Under the pieces are notes generated by a model. The model worked only from the letters and a program-made list of their open reading frames with translations. It did no database searches and was not told where the DNA came from. From the NCBI GenBank assembly GCA_029204225.1, contig MU832582.1:1-64000 (forward strand): 64,000 nt of DNA. The letters are read 5' to 3'. Every line of letters starts with the position of its first letter. Within the stretch, counting starts at the first letter, position 1. Below, piece by piece: positions 35,059 through 49,518 of this stretch. This stretch comes from Diphasiastrum complanatum (lineage: Eukaryota; Streptophyta; Lycopodiopsida; Lycopodiales; Lycopodiaceae). A program made the translations under genes and the position numbers.

Positions 35059-35690
35059 TTAAAGTCTTTTCCATTTTTCCAATAGGCGCAAATATCTCTT
35101 TGCAGCAGTTCCAGTCGTGTAAGGTTTATAATAGCCAAGCTCTATTGCTTTTAGGCTAGCTTCCATGTCACTCATACTTTGTACTGGTCGCATGTCCTCT
35201 AATATTTCAATTGACTTGATGTCAACTTTACAGGTGGATCAGGTCTTCGTCTTTTTTGTTGCTCTCCTTCGAGTACCTGTGAATTGGTAGCCTCAATTCT
35301 TGGTGATGAAGAGTAACTTAAATGCAATAAATGTTCTGATGAAACCCGAGTACTTGTACTACTAAGGAAACATCTTTATAACATATTGAAAATGTCCATA
35401 CAAAGGATGACCTTCTATCACTGGCAGTTATCCATATCTTGTTGCTTCTATGACTATCCGAACATCAAGAACTTGTGTTGATTTGAGAAGATACAAAAAA
35501 AGCTTGTTGTTGAGTACATCATCTTCAACTTCTCCTATAAATGGATTGGGAAATATGCAATTTCCGGGATTGTTAAGACATCCTTTGTATGGACTATCAT
35601 CTATTAATATGGTAGTTCTTTCATCACAAAAACCTGTGAAATTTGCCCACACCCGAGATAGTGGCTTGAACATTGATTCCGGGCAAGATG
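35059..35690 (-). pseudogene. FCP1/NIF-type (HAD) phosphatase fragment
   Basis: The 35,428-35,673 minus frame reads MFKPLSRVWANFTGF, TTILIDDSPYKGCLNNPGNC, FPNPFIGEVEDD, LFLYLLKSTQVLDVR, closely following the C-terminal half of the FCP1 homology domain (KxLxxVW, TLLIDDSPYKA, PxNxIFP, L-x-YL). These enzymes dephosphorylate CTD-like substrates; the DxDxT nucleophile motif would lie upstream and I did not find it. A stop follows TRYG. Further left a coding-looking stretch (EGEQQKRRRPDPPV, then SMSDMEASLKAIELGYYKP, LRLLEKWKRL, stop near 35,059) may be the C-terminal exon, one frameshift or splice away. It could be the 3' end of a multi-exon gene or a captured fragment. Confidence 0.55.
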
Positions 35691-36769
35691 CTACTACATA
35701 AAGAAGAGCTTAAGGTCTTGTATGCAATAAGCAGAATATCTAAGGCATGTTGGGCGAGATCGGATGAGGCTTAAAATAAGAGCTTTATTTCGACACTGAA
35801 GCATAAAGGATGAGAGGCTAAGCAGTGGGGCATAGTTAAGTTGTTCTAGGTCATATTCATCCCATCAAGTAGCACCCTTCAAGGGATCTTAAAATAGATC
35901 ATATAAATCTATGCAAAATGGTAAAAGCCTTATGAAAAAAAAGCTAAAACAATCATCCAAAAGAAACATGAACTTGGAAATAACATTGGCAAATTGACAT
36001 AAAGTTGCATTTTTGGATTTTTTTGTACATTCTAAAATGTTGTTTTTTCCACCCCAACACACTATTTGGCAACGTTCCGATCCGGAATGCTCCCTGATCC
36101 CTAAACCATTATGGAACTTGCATCTAATATCCCTAAATCGTTTTGGAACTTGCATCTACGACTACTCTACTTTCAGAACCTTAAATTTAAGAGGGGGGAG
36201 AGTTAACAGTCATGTTTTGGGAAGCTCCTTAGGCCAAAGTTGACTATATTATTTGGGCAGTTGGGGCATTGATCATTTATATGAATAATGAGCCAGTTTC
36301 CATTCCAATTCTTACAAATTGTACCATTCAGTCTAGTGTGGTTGTTCACTTCAACAACTATTACGGGATTTTCATATTGTATTCATTTTATCAAAACATT
36401 TACATTTCATTCAAGGTTAATCATACATTCGATCAATACTTGAGTTGTTTTAGGGTTAGCTTTATTATGGACTTCAATTAGCAAAACCACATTGCAGAGG
36501 GCGGCGGGCCTATCAATGACAACACTTGGAAACTCAAGGTTTAGGGTTCTAGTACTCTTTCATTAATAGAATCATGTGATGGGATTCTTCGTGAAAAGCA
36601 ACTACTAAGCAAAATTGGGAGGCTGAAAATCACAACTACACCTTTTATCAGAATGGCACAAAATTTCCTTCATGCAAGTGAGAAACACATGAATCGGACA
36701 CAAGAAGCAACCGCTTCAAGCAAAATTGTGCAATTGATTTCATGGAATATAAACTAAGCAAATAAATCA
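35691..36769. other. Unclassified DNA
   Basis: Short ORFs only. CCCTAAA-CC/GTT-TTGGAACTTGCATCTA is repeated in tandem near 36,100-36,160. No evidence for upstream phosphatase exons. Confidence 0.4.
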
Positions 36770-37510
36770 TCAATAAGCAAGTGAATGATCAATAGGTTTT
36801 TCTTTGAAGAGAAGTCTTACTGAAACAACAAAACTTGGATAGCTTTGAGAAAAAACAAAATCACTGCATGAATCGCTAGTTTCCACCTTAATATCTAGAT
36901 CTGCACTCAAATGTTCCTTCAGCTTCTTATCACCAAAGGCTCCTGCTCGTTTTTGGCTCACCAAATGCTCTTGCTCTTTTTTGCCAATTCTGTTTTCGCT
37001 CTAAGAAAAGCTCTTGTTCGTTTTTGCTCAACAAAAGCACCTGCTCCTTGAATCAAATCACGATTTTGTTGACCAAAGCCTACCCGTTTTTTGCATTTCT
37101 CATCAACAAAAGCCTCTGCTCGTTTTTGCTCAGAATCTCCTGCTCGTTTTTGGTTAGAATCTCCTACTCGTTTTTTAAGATCTTCTGATGCTTGTTTTTC
37201 CTAGGAAGCTACTGTTCGGTTTTGCTTGTCTGATGCTAGTTTTTTGGTCAAAGACTCTGCTCGTTCTTGCTCAGAAGCTCCTGCTCTGATGCTCATTTTT
37301 TCAGCTATGTGTCTGTTCATTTTTGCAAATCTGATGTTCAATTTTTGCTTAGAAGAACCTGCTCGTTTTTGTTCAGAAGCACTTGGGTTTTTCCTCAGAA
37401 GCACTTGATCGTTTTTCCTCAGAAGCTAATGTTCGTTTATGTCAATCTGAAGCTCGTTTTTGGCTCAAAATCTCCTTGCCAGCTCTGAAGTGTTCGTTTT
37501 TGCTATTGGA
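36770..37510 (-). pseudogene. Decayed ORF of KRAG-type peptide repeats (coding minisatellite)
   Basis: On the minus strand a degenerate 24-30 bp repeat (CTGCTCGTTTTTGCTCAGAA on +) reads as a peptide repeat close to S-E-Q-K-R-A-G. Examples are SASEQKRAGSSKQK, RAGASEQERAESL, KKRVGDSNQKRAGDSEQKRA and SQKRAGAFGDKK. One frame runs from about 37,404 to about 36,975 with a single TAG at 37,201-37,203; frameshifts near 37,390 and 36,970 link it to more repeats. The peptide would be basic, hydrophilic and probably disordered. I recognise no family. It may be a relic of a repetitive protein gene or a minisatellite with a chance frame. Confidence 0.4.
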
Positions 37511-37920
37511 GGGAGAATAGGTGGGCACCATCATTCTAGGCATGCAGTGGGCATGCAGCTCTGCATGCATGCATGCATGTTGAGCGTTTTGTAATACTTT
37601 TTTTTTCCATGCTATTTTGGGTCCATTGTATCCTTTTCTTGCTTTTTTGGCCAAAAAGGTAATCACAAAAAAATTTGCCTACAATAATTTCTGATTTGAC
37701 TTTATAGATTTTAGTAACTCTAATTTTGTTATGCTTCATGCATAGGGGTATTGTACTCATCAACTACTCAAATATCACTCGGGATCAAAATCGAAATTCA
37801 TTCAAACTACAATCGGGCTATATCAAGGCGTCTCAAACAATACTCGGACACTATCGGTTATTATTGCCTATCAATTACTATCAGTATTCGGATACTAGCA
37901 GTTACTATCAACACTATCAG
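37511..37920. other. Spacer with CATG clusters
   Basis: GCATGC/CATGCATG clusters at about 37,540-37,580 and (T)n near 37,600. No gene seen. Confidence 0.5.
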
Positions 37921-38090
37921 CTATTGTAGACACTATCATACTATCGACTCATTGTCGCTAGCTACTCTATCCAAACCTAGACATTGTCAGTTATTGTAGA
38001 CACTATCGTACTATCGACTCATTGTCGCTAGTTACTCTATCCAAACCCAGACATTGTCACTTACTATCGACTCATTGTCGCCAGTTCTTT
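37921..38090. repeat. 70-bp tandem repeat
   Basis: TAGACACTATC-TACTATCGAC units begin at 37,927 and 37,997, each followed by TCATTGTCGCTAG and ACTCTATCCAAACC. A third, shorter copy follows. Related CTATCAG/CACTATC words extend back to about 37,840. Confidence 0.85.
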
Positions 38091-38709
<619 letters not shown>

Positions 38710-38920
38710 GCCTACTGATTTCTGTCATGAATAGCTTCCAAGAACTATTCGAGATGAAGCGATGACATTTGCAAAGAATAATCTCAACTGTTAAAGGTAA
38801 AATATATTGAGTATGTCATGGTACAGACCAAATGTACTGCACGCAAAAATATGAGCTTGAGATATCTGTTGTGTAGGACTCTTACCATCAATCAGCTGTT
38901 CCAAAACTATTCCTTGTGGC

Positions 38921-39930
38921 TTAGGGAGTGTTAAAATTGGTCCAAATGTCATCCGGTCTATTACAATGTGTGCTACTAAACATTGTCCAATACCTCATTC
39001 CATGTTCCACTTTACCATTCACTATGTTTTTCATATGCAAAAAGTGTTTGCATCCGAAACCCTCCACCTTCATTTGCATCTGACGCCCTTCCTCAACAGT
39101 TCCATCTGACGTCCTCCATCTCAGTTGTATTCGATGCCCTATCTCATCAGTTCCATCTGACGCCATTGTATCCACCAACCTCCATCTGACGCCCTCTACC
39201 TTCATTTGCATTCAACACATTTGCATCTACTAGTGTATTTTGTTACATCCGACCCTGCATTCCCTTTGCATTCCATGGTTGGCATCCAACGAGTTTCAAA
39301 CTACATTTGATGAGATATCAGAGCTCCTCACCATTGCTCAAATTTTCATGGTTGATTTGACATATCAATCATATTCTATCAGTTCAATCATATTTGAGAA
39401 ACAATCAATATAGAATCTCATATTGCTAATTTGATTTTGCTTTATGATTCAATCAAAGACAAACCAGTCTGAGACATTTCCAATCATAACTAGGTACATA
39501 TGAGGCTGCAACCAACAAAAGATCCGCCAAATCTCTAAACTATAACTAAAATTACACCCGACAAGCACATCCGCAAGTCAGCGCATTTTATATATGACTC
39601 CTCAATCTCTTGTCACATCCAATTTTATGTCTGATGCTTGACTATTTTATATTGATTGAAATACATCCGATGACCAATTTTTTTATCTTACATCCGATGC
39701 TATATCTGATGGATCGTATACTACCAAAACCCATTGAATGTTAAATCCAAGGCTCTCTAGCTGAGGCTTTTATCCAGATGTTTTGAACCAACTCTCTTCC
39801 ACCGAACTCTTCAATCGGATCTTCACTAAGGAACTCAAACCGAGTCTCCTCAACCGAGAGGTTCAATCGAAGTCTTCAACTGTAGGCACTATCTGGCATC
39901 CACTCTCTGATACATAAAATTTTTGTTTGA
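38921..39930. repeat. Degenerate short repeats built on CATCYGACG and CAACCGA
   Basis: From about 39,050 to 39,240, CCATCTGACG or TTGCATCTGACGCCCT-like units recur irregularly; more ACATCCGATG words follow to 39,720. From about 39,790 to 39,930 CTC(T)TCAACCGA-like units take over. The first word is shared with the 52.6-52.9 kb array. ORFs here reflect the repeat. Confidence 0.6.
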
Positions 39931-41073
<1,143 letters not shown>

Positions 41074-41129
41074 TTCACCTTCTCTCGAAACCATGGTATG
41101 CTCTTGAAACTGTGTAAGAATGGCTTATC

Positions 41130-41520
41130 AGTGATTTTGCATGTCGGGCTATCAGTGGCCTATTGTCTATGCATGTCAGATCTAGAGCTTGCATGTCATG
41201 CCATCAGTGGCCTATTGTCTATGCATGTCAGATCTAGAGCTTGCATGTCATGCCATCAATGGCCTACTGTCCATGCATGTCAGACCTAGAGCTTGCATGT
41301 CAGATCTAGAGCTTGCATGTCAGATTTGAAGTTTGCATGTCACACCATGCATTGCCAAATGACCATGCATGTCACTTCATGACTGTTGCATGTCAAGATT
41401 CTATGAACCCTTATGATTGCATGTCAAGAATCTATGAACCCTTATGATTGCATGTCAAGAATCTAAGATCCATTCGGATGCATGATAAGAATCTAAGATC
41501 CAACATGATTGCATGTCAGA
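41130..41520. repeat. 52-bp tandem repeat rich in CATGCATG / GCATGTCA
   Basis: ATCAGTGGCCTA-TGTC units begin at about 41,151, 41,203 and 41,255. Each includes ATGCATGTCAGA and CTAGAGCTTGCATGTCA. To the right the array decays into shorter GCATGTCA-A/G units up to about 41,520. Confidence 0.9.
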
Positions 41521-41705
41521 AAGATTGAGATTGATGAAGAGATTTCTATGCTTTTGTTAAGCTAGATATGGAATTAAGATCATTGAATATGAACTAAGAC
41601 TATGTTAAGTTGATGTCCTACATCTGAGACCCTATTGGAATCCATTGTATATGTAGTTGGCATTGGCCAATTGGATTTGCATAATGATAAGAAAAGAATC
41701 CTTTT

Positions 41706-41724
41706 GGGGGGGGGGGGGGGGGGG
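41706..41724. repeat. G homopolymer, 19 nt
   Basis: Uninterrupted run of G. A run this long is prone to length error in assembly. Confidence 0.95.
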
Positions 41725-43429
41725 TTCCCATCTTGACCCCTCAGTGCTTCCACTATTGTGTGAATAAATCTATGTGATGTAATGTTTTTCGAGCTTTGAT
41801 TTAAAATCTTAGTTGATTTTCATTTAGTTGATTCGAGACTAGCTTCATGTGAATGATAAGCCAATTAGTTCTTTTGGCCTTTAAGATCTTAGGGCAGGCC
41901 TTCACCCTCGAGTTCATAGCTAAGTATCAGAGCTATGGTTTAATTTGTCGTGAACTTGATATGAAGACCTTGTATGTTCATGCATGTAGAAGAACACCAA
42001 GCTCCACCCGATGTTTAAGAGGCCTTGTGCTTCAAAAAGCAAGAACTTCTTGGAAAAGATCAAGAAGACCAAGATACCTGCTAGGCATGATGAAGAACCA
42101 GATGACCATGAAACATTGGAAGCCTACTTGTGGAGAACAGATGATCGAGAGCTGGTATACATGCAAGCTTATACCAGTAGTTAGGCCTTATCTGGGACCT
42201 ATTTCGTTGGGCATAAAAATGAGATTCATCACATTCAAAGTCAGGGGATAGGCTGCGAGAAGTCTCTTGACAAAAAGAAAGCTGAAAAAGACAAACAAGA
42301 GACATCAATTATACGCAGGCAAATGTTGATCCATGCCTTTCCAAGAATCAAGCGTCAAAGTTAAGGCATTGCAGTGAGACCTACAACACTATAGGAGAAA
42401 TTTAATGTTAGCTGATGCCATGCCCCTGACGTGTCGATGCAGTGTCTCATCACCCAAAAAGGATTTCCAGCAGAGATGAAGTTGAGAGCCGAGTCTGAGA
42501 GCATGAAAATTATTAGTGCTAGGCTAAATGAATATTCTGTGAGCCCCATGGTAATTCCCAAAAGATGGATAGTCATGTGGGAACTAGCAATTTAGACTAT
42601 CTCAACTTGAGTTACGTTTTTAATAAAGAGGCCTCCTATTATCAAGTAAGAGGTGGAACTCAAATTCTTATAGATTGGGATTCACTCTATTGTAAGAGGT
42701 GGACTCCAAAATATGATACAATTGGGTTCTACAGCTCATGGTTATAGATAGAGGCCTCCACCATGAGTTTCATAGCATGTGTAATGTACTAAATGATATT
42801 GCTTTGTTAATTGAATATTCTACTACTTGCATTTCATTCCATGCTCCATCTTCATGCATATAGTTTGGGTACTGATGTATGAATGTGTTTGTTGCTATTA
42901 ATTCTCTCTTAAGGATTGGTTTGAGATTAGTATCAGGTAGATGTGCAAGGCTTGGAGGCTGATCCATCATTCTACTCAGTTCATATGCTTCTTAGTTATC
43001 CGCTCCCCGAGGAGTTCTTCTTACAATTGTTGAGTGACAATTGTAACAAGCACTTTGTTGGATTTCCATCCGGTAGATGTGCAAGACTTGGAGATTGATC
43101 TATTATTCCACTGATTTTTGATGTTTTCCGATTTCTGGCTCCTTGAGGAGTTCTTCTTATAACTATCGAATGACAGCTGTAAAAAGCACTTTGTAGGTTT
43201 TATGATTTTAGTTTAGAGGATGTTGTGTTGATTCTGTAATTCCAGTAGGAGTAGATTTAGTTTAGTTTCATGATGTCTTTGTAGATTAGATTAATAATAA
43301 TTTGTAGTCTGTAATAACAAAGAACAACTGAAACAGTCTATAGAAAGTAGGAAATCGAGTTCCTGACAGATCCTATATCCAAGATGAGCTACCATTGTCA
43401 ATCAAGGATCGCAATCAGGTGGTAGGTGT
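41725..43429. other. Unclassified DNA with a 136-bp duplication
   Basis: A 132-codon + strand ORF (41,853-42,251) shows no family resemblance. GGTAGATGTGCAAG-CTTGGAG, TTCTTCTTA and AAGCACTTTGT blocks at 42,936-43,070 recur at 43,072-43,200, a diverged tandem duplication. It may be the decayed 3' part of the copia fragment to the right. Confidence 0.45.
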
Positions 43430-45480
43430 GCCTTTGACAAGCGGGTACATCACTGTTATACTACAACTAGATTCTGTGACTGAGCCATTGCATATAGATT
43501 TGTAACCACATGAATCCTTGCCAAACTGAATCTCTGTCAGATAGTATCAAACTAACATTCAATATAGAGAACCATTGCTGAAAACGCTATCAAGCTTCCA
43601 TTGTGATAGCCAAGTAGATGCCATCCGTAGTAGAATCATTCATGAGAGATCCTACTGCAACATGGCTAGTCATTGGTAAGCAGATTCTGTGAGGCAGAAT
43701 CGTTGCTAGCTGACAAAGAAAATGCTTCAGCTAACAATCAAATCTTACATCTTTGATGGTCTTGATTTGATTAGTTTCTGACATGTACAACTTGTAGTAT
43801 GATGAGTGTACATCATATCCAACAAGAAAACCTTGTTCGACTTTATCGTCCAGCTTCTTCCACTTCTTGTCTGGTATGTGTGCATATGCTACACATCCAA
43901 ATATGTGAACATGAGCTAGACTCGACTTGCTCTTCCACCAAACTTCGTGTGGTGTGGTATTTGGAATGCCATATTTACCTATTCTGTTTTGCAGATAATT
44001 GGCTGTAGCTACTGCTTCAGCCCATAAGATCTTTGACGCTTTGTAGTAAGCCATCATGGATCTTGCAACTTCCATGAGTGTGTGGTTTCTTCTCTCAGCA
44101 ACACCATTGTGTTGTGGTGTATAGGCTGCGATCTTCAAGTGTAAGATTCCACGCTCGCTGCAGAAATCAATGAATTGGTTGGAGATGTATTCTCCACCTC
44201 TGTTAGTTCTTAGCTGCTTCACTTTCTTATCGGTCCATTTATCGGCCCGGTTTACAAACTCTATAAACCTATCAAGTGCCTCAGATTTGTTTTGGATAAA
44301 GTATACAACAGCAAACTTGCTAAAGTCACTCAATAAATGTGATGTAGTATTTTGAACCTCCAAGTGAGACTACGTCGAAAGGTTCATAGATGTCAGAATG
44401 TATCATCTCCAAGAATTCTATTGTCTTTAATGCATCTCTTGTGAAGGTGTTCTTGACATCTTGTCTTTGTTACATGCTTCACAAGACTTTAGACTGTTTG
44501 TGTCTTTGATGGTTGCGCAAGTAAATACTCCGTTCTGATTGGCCTTGTATAGAGCCATCGTATTCATATGACATAGTCTTCTATGCCATAAGATATCAGT
44601 GGACTCGTGAATCTGGTGTGCTTGTTCAGTTGGAACTCGTATCTTCAAATGGTACTAGTTGTCTTGGAGCTTTCCATGCATGATGATGTGAGTGTTGTTC
44701 GCTTCGGTTCATTCACATGAGTCATCTGCAAAGGTAACCCTCATGTCTGCATCAACCAACTCGAGACAAAAAATAGATCCTTTTGAAGCGGTGGGACATA
44801 TAGCACGTTGTGAAGCTTCCTATCTTTGTCATTGGCATACAACCATATTCAGCCTATTCCACTGATCCATCTCCCGGAATGATTTATTTGGAGGAATCCA
44901 TCTAACGGTAATCAGCGATCATGTGCTTGTGGTCACAAAATGTGACGTAGCACCAAAGTCAAGAATCACTTCTTGTATATATGTTTGAGATGTGGTGCAC
45001 ACTTCGGTGCATAGGTAAGTGAATGGGTGTTTGTCGCTCTTCAAGGGCTCTGGCTCATCTACATATGATGAGCTGTTGGAGGGCTCCTTCCTGCTCTGTG
45101 TCTTCTTGCTTCTTGGGTTCTAAAAGTAGTCTATGTTGCATGACCCTTCTTATGACAGTGTACGCATTGAATGTTTGGATTTAACCAACATGTATCAACG
45201 ATGTGACCGTCACATCTGCATCTGACACAAAACTTCTTGTCACCATCTTGTTGTTTTTGCTTTTCATCTTTCTGATGAATGTCATGAGAAAGAAATAGGC
45301 TTTTCATCTTTCTGATGAATGTCATGAGATCTTTGCCATCCCAGCATAGGTATGTGAGTTGATCTTCCACAGGGTCTTTGAATGATGAAGCTTTCATACC
45401 ACTGATGGATCAACCCACTCTGACTCCACTGTTGGATATTTGAGAGATGAGGGACGATTGAGGCACTCTGACTCATGTTA
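43430..45480 (-). pseudogene. Ty1/copia gag-protease-integrase fragment
   Basis: Minus strand, right to left: gag tail (DGKDLMTFIRKMK) and zinc-knuckle Cys clusters CVRCRCDGHIVDTC and CVHCHKKGH (45,131-45,397); a protease relic (LDFGATSHFV, near 44,940); the pre-integrase H/C region (ILWHRRLCHMN, SCEACNKDKMSRT; 44,427-44,648); and an open 210-codon integrase frame (43,731-44,363). The integrase shows LRTNRGGEY, where NRGGEY marks the second Asp region with N for D; AAYTPQHNGVAERRNHTLME with the conserved Glu; and LVGYDVHSSYYKLY. Weak sequence follows to about 43,430. RT and RNase H are absent. A 40-bp tandem duplication (TTTTCATCTTTCTGATG; 45,261 and 45,301) disrupts gag. Confidence 0.85.
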
Positions 45481-46692
45481 GGTCTGATAATGCGCCCTCT
45501 GCTAAGATTCCTATGATTAAGCTAGATAGAGTCAAACTCTCGTCCATAGGCTACTACTACTAACTGAGATCTATGATGGACACTGCCTATCTAGTGTTGA
45601 TTTATAATCATTCAATTAACGAGCCTATGTGCAGAAAAACTTAATGACAGATGAATACACATGAACAATGGACAAGTATAAAGGCATTCAAGATTATACA
45701 CAAGGGGTCAAGATGTGCAAATAGCATCTGTATTCAAATGATCTTTGTAAGCGTTGCTTGGCATACCACACAGCACGTTGACGCAAGAGAATCTCGGTCT
45801 TTTATGAATTTTAACTCATCAATTGGTCTCGCTTACTAGCAAACTCTAACATCAATCAAATGGTCTCGCTTACTAGCAGATGTTTACATGAACCAACTCA
45901 TCCAATCTACGCATCAACCTACGTAACCTTCTCTCTTGCGTTCATCCTATATATATAGGAACGGAGTATGCTAATCATTTGATTACAAGAACTAGTTTAA
46001 GCATGTTCTAACGGCTTCCAGTTTGTTGTCTCCTTCATCCATGAAGTTCGTTCTGCATCTGGTCCTTTGATTGATCTTCCCTGTACTTGGGTCATGAAGA
46101 TCCACCATTTTTTGTAGCCGTCTATGATCGCAATCATTTGTCTATGATGCCTTATGGTCGTGAAGGTTCTTTGCGGTCATGAAGAGAGAACCATCATGAA
46201 TCATATTCATTGACTTTGTGGTGGCCTTCAGTCAGCCTTCGTGGATTGCCTTCGGTTTGCTTCGTAGGTGATCGCAAGTTTCATCTTGCGATGTCTTGGC
46301 AATGCGGTTTCGGTTCGTTGCCTTGGCCACAACTGACCGCATGCTGGTGCCTTGCAGTTCCTCATGTTGACTCCTTTCTATGGTCTTCACATTGTGAGTC
46401 CTTGCGGACTTGTTGTGGTGGCCTTCATTTCCTCTGTTGCTTTGCTTTGCAGGTGCATTTGGTGCGGTTGTGTTTCTTTGGTCTTCGCTTATAACCATAA
46501 CATTGACCCTTGCGGTGCCTTGCGGCTTGTGGTTGCCTTCATTGAAATTGTTTGCAGTGTGGTTGAGGTTGTCTACAGTTTTTGTCTATGGGCAGTTTCT
46601 GTGTATTTCTACAGGTTTTGGTTCATAAGCTAGCAATGCTTTGTGGGTAGAAACTTCATGTTTCTTCATGCATCGGGTAGAAAAGTCAAGTA
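45481..46692. other. Unclassified DNA
   Basis: Possible old LTR or leader sequence (TATA-like CTATATATATAGG near 45,950). At 46,200-46,620 GCCTTCAT/GTGGT and CTTGCGGT words recur, giving hydrophobic + strand ORFs that look spurious. Confidence 0.4.
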
Positions 46693-46716
46693 CCCCCCCC
46701 CCCCCCCCCCCCCCCC
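46693..46716. repeat. C homopolymer, 24 nt
   Basis: Uninterrupted run of C followed by ACCCCACCCC. Length is likely to be uncertain in the assembly. Confidence 0.95.
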
Positions 46717-46784
46717 ACCCCACCCCAAACTCACGATTAAGGCCTATTGACTAATCAAACTCTTCATAAATGATTTAAAAAGAT

Positions 46785-47515
46785 TATGGCTACCCTCCAC
46801 ATGTGGGAACATGCTTTGCACATGTGAGATTTCACTATGTACATGATATTGCAAAAGATCAAGCTAGATTTTGCCAATTTTCACACATAGGGACTCATCT
46901 GGTGATCTATGTAGATTGGAAACTAGACAATGTAGCAATTTTGATGTAGATTACTACCCAGCGGAAACCAAACTTGGATTTAATTTTCAAATATTGAAAA
47001 TACAACTCAAATTCAAAGACAATAGGGCATCGGGCCTATTTGTAGGTGGACCCCTCTATGAACAAAATGCAAAGTACAAAAATTGTGGAAAATACACCAA
47101 ATTATCTTTCTATCTTCCCTTTGATGAACTAGTCTTCAATCTTGCACAAAAGAAAAAAGAATTATCTCAATAATACCCTAAAATTTTTAAGATGCAATGA
47201 TTTATAGCCTTAAAACTTGAAAGATGCAAATTGGCAATCTTGGAATTTACTATGTATTAAAATCTTGCTTCCAAATTTATAAAGGATTCATATAAGATTG
47301 AAAAACTAATTCTAGTACATGACAAATATCACAATCATGATAGGAGATACACTTATTTTATCTACTAAAGCTAGCTTAGAAAGAGAAATACAAGTAAATG
47401 GTAGTGTGATCTCTTCTTTCCAATTCAAGACAATAAATGAGAGATACATAACAAATGAAATTCAGCCTATTTATAGCTATAATCAGCCACAAATAGAAAG
47501 GTCTAGAAACTAGGA
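46785..47515. mobile_element. LTR-like segment, family shared with 54.5 kb
   Basis: CTACCCTCCACATGTGGGAA, CATGCT and CACATGTGAGAT at 46,791-46,828 recur almost exactly at 54,551-54,589. The segment has no recognised protein (a 100-codon + ORF at 46,871-47,173 lies in it) and contains ATTTATAGC near 47,471. Likely one LTR of an unclassified family; ends not resolved. Confidence 0.45.
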
Positions 47516-49518
47516 TTGCATCTTGAATCATGGCCATCCAATATATTAGTGGTGTAGATCACTAAATTTACAATTATCCACTAGTATTGCAATTTATATG
47601 AAATAAACAATAAAGTAATGTCATCTGGACCCAGTCCCTTCCATAAAGTTTCCACATGTATGAGGTCAAACTTTGAATTTTGGTCAAATCATTTGAAAGG
47701 CCTCCAAGTTGACCTTAAGTTTACATTTGCTTGGTTTTCATAGTGTGACCTATTAGGTGATGCATTAGTAGATGCCATATAAAAGTAATCATATCCTCTT
47801 AATTGAATTCATATATTCAATATTTGCCAAATCCATCCTTATGACTATACTTATCTTTGCATTTTCCTCCTAATAGATCATATTCAGGTCAGTAGACATA
47901 AAGAGCTATGTTTATGTTTTTTTTGTACTATTTATTATGTTTTTTCTTAGGTCTAAACATGTTATCCATGATATTATATGTCATATTTGGGATTTTGAAT
48001 GATAGTTTATAATTTTCCATCCATTTTACATTTTAATTTCATTGCACATTTACCTCATCCAATTCATATATAAACTACAATGAAAAGTAGGATGCTAAAT
48101 ATTTTACATATTGATATCTTGTGTCAAACTGAACTATCCAGTAATGTTGAATCTTTTGTTATGCACCTGTAATCAACATAACAAAAATAAATCCATTACA
48201 ATCATTATAGTTTATATATCTTTTTGTTATGTCTTTTATGGATAAATGGATCATGTGGATTCTAATTTTAAGAAGAAATATGTGACCAATGTTTATGATA
48301 GTGTAGAATAGCTCTTAAAAAAACATGGTGCAAAACAAATCAATGTTTATGAGAAGAATTATTGAATTAGAGATCTCTTGAAACATATGTATCATGTGTT
48401 GAATTTACTTGTTTTATTTGGCTACATCAACAAAAATATACTCAACTTGAGGATACACATCTCTTCAAGCTTGACATGCAATCACTACTCATGTGATAGC
48501 TTAAGAGCTTGTGTATCTACTGTCATATGCACTATAATTGTATTTAATATTCACAAGTGTGTAATGATTCTCGTATAGATCTAAAATTCACCAGCAAACC
48601 ACATTGAGGAGACATATCCCTTGATACTTCACATGCAATCACTGCTCATGTGATATCTTAAGAGCTTGTGTGTCTAATGCCATATGCACTATGGTTGTCT
48701 AATGTCATATGCACTATGGTTGTACTCAATATCCCCAAGTGTGTAATGGTTCTTTCATAGTAGATCTAAATCTCACCATCATATTGTCATTTTGTGAAGT
48801 GTGACTTATCCAAATTGATGGATTAAACACCAGGAATCCCATATATAATAGATTGTGAGCACTTGTGATGAGGCATTTCATAATTCACCAGAAATTTTTT
48901 CATGTTATGCCTTAATAATGTGTAATTTGTGGAATTCAATATTGATAAAAATTTTAATCACAAAGACAACTTTGTCAATCGTGCCTTGCTAAGAGGCTCA
49001 CATGATTTCTAAGAGCCATGCAGGTTGGTTAAGTGCACAATTCAATGTTTTACCTTAATTTCAATATCTCAAAAAGTTAAAATAGGTGTTTTAGTTTTTA
49101 ACAATATTAGTATATTTTCACATGATGTCATTATTCTTGGTTGAGAAATGCTTCCCAAAACAACACTACATGTGATAATTTTTACAATATCATTCTCCTT
49201 GAGGAATCTATTCTTATGCATATGGTGGTTAGAATTTCCACTTTCCCTAGTATTTCTTTTTGTTTACGATAGTATTTTAATTCTTAAACTAAATATATGA
49301 GTTGAAAGATAAAAAGCCACAAGAATCTACATGTCATAGCTCCTAGAAATTTATAGACTTATTATTTACCATAACAAATTCACAAATTATCTGAGATAGA
49401 CAAATGTGAAAATTATATAATCATTGAAAATCCAATTGATGCATGGAAATAACTTTTGATGAAAATAATAGTCTAGTGTAGTATAATCTTATATTTCATA
49501 TGTTGAGAACTTTCCAAC
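47516..49518. other. AT-rich spacer with a 157-bp duplication
   Basis: CATGCAATCACT-CTCATGTGATA, TTAAGAGCTTGTGT and CATATGCACTAT blocks at 48,475-48,570 recur from 48,632, a diverged tandem duplication; the second copy has a further short internal duplication (GTCATATGCACTATGGTTGT). No gene recognised. Confidence 0.55.

Noticed and set aside
37921-38090. Possible CRISPR-like regular repeats (also 41.1 and 52.6 kb)
   Set aside because: Units abut without unique spacers and the DNA is plant nuclear; these are minisatellites.
41853-42251. 132-codon + strand ORF
   Set aside because: No recognisable domain, odd composition, and a minus-strand frame overlaps it; left unclassified.
46210-46633. 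Trp/Cys-rich + strand ORFs of 72-94 codons
   Set aside because: Come from short internal repeats (GCCTTC, CTTGCGG); several frames and the minus strand are open too.
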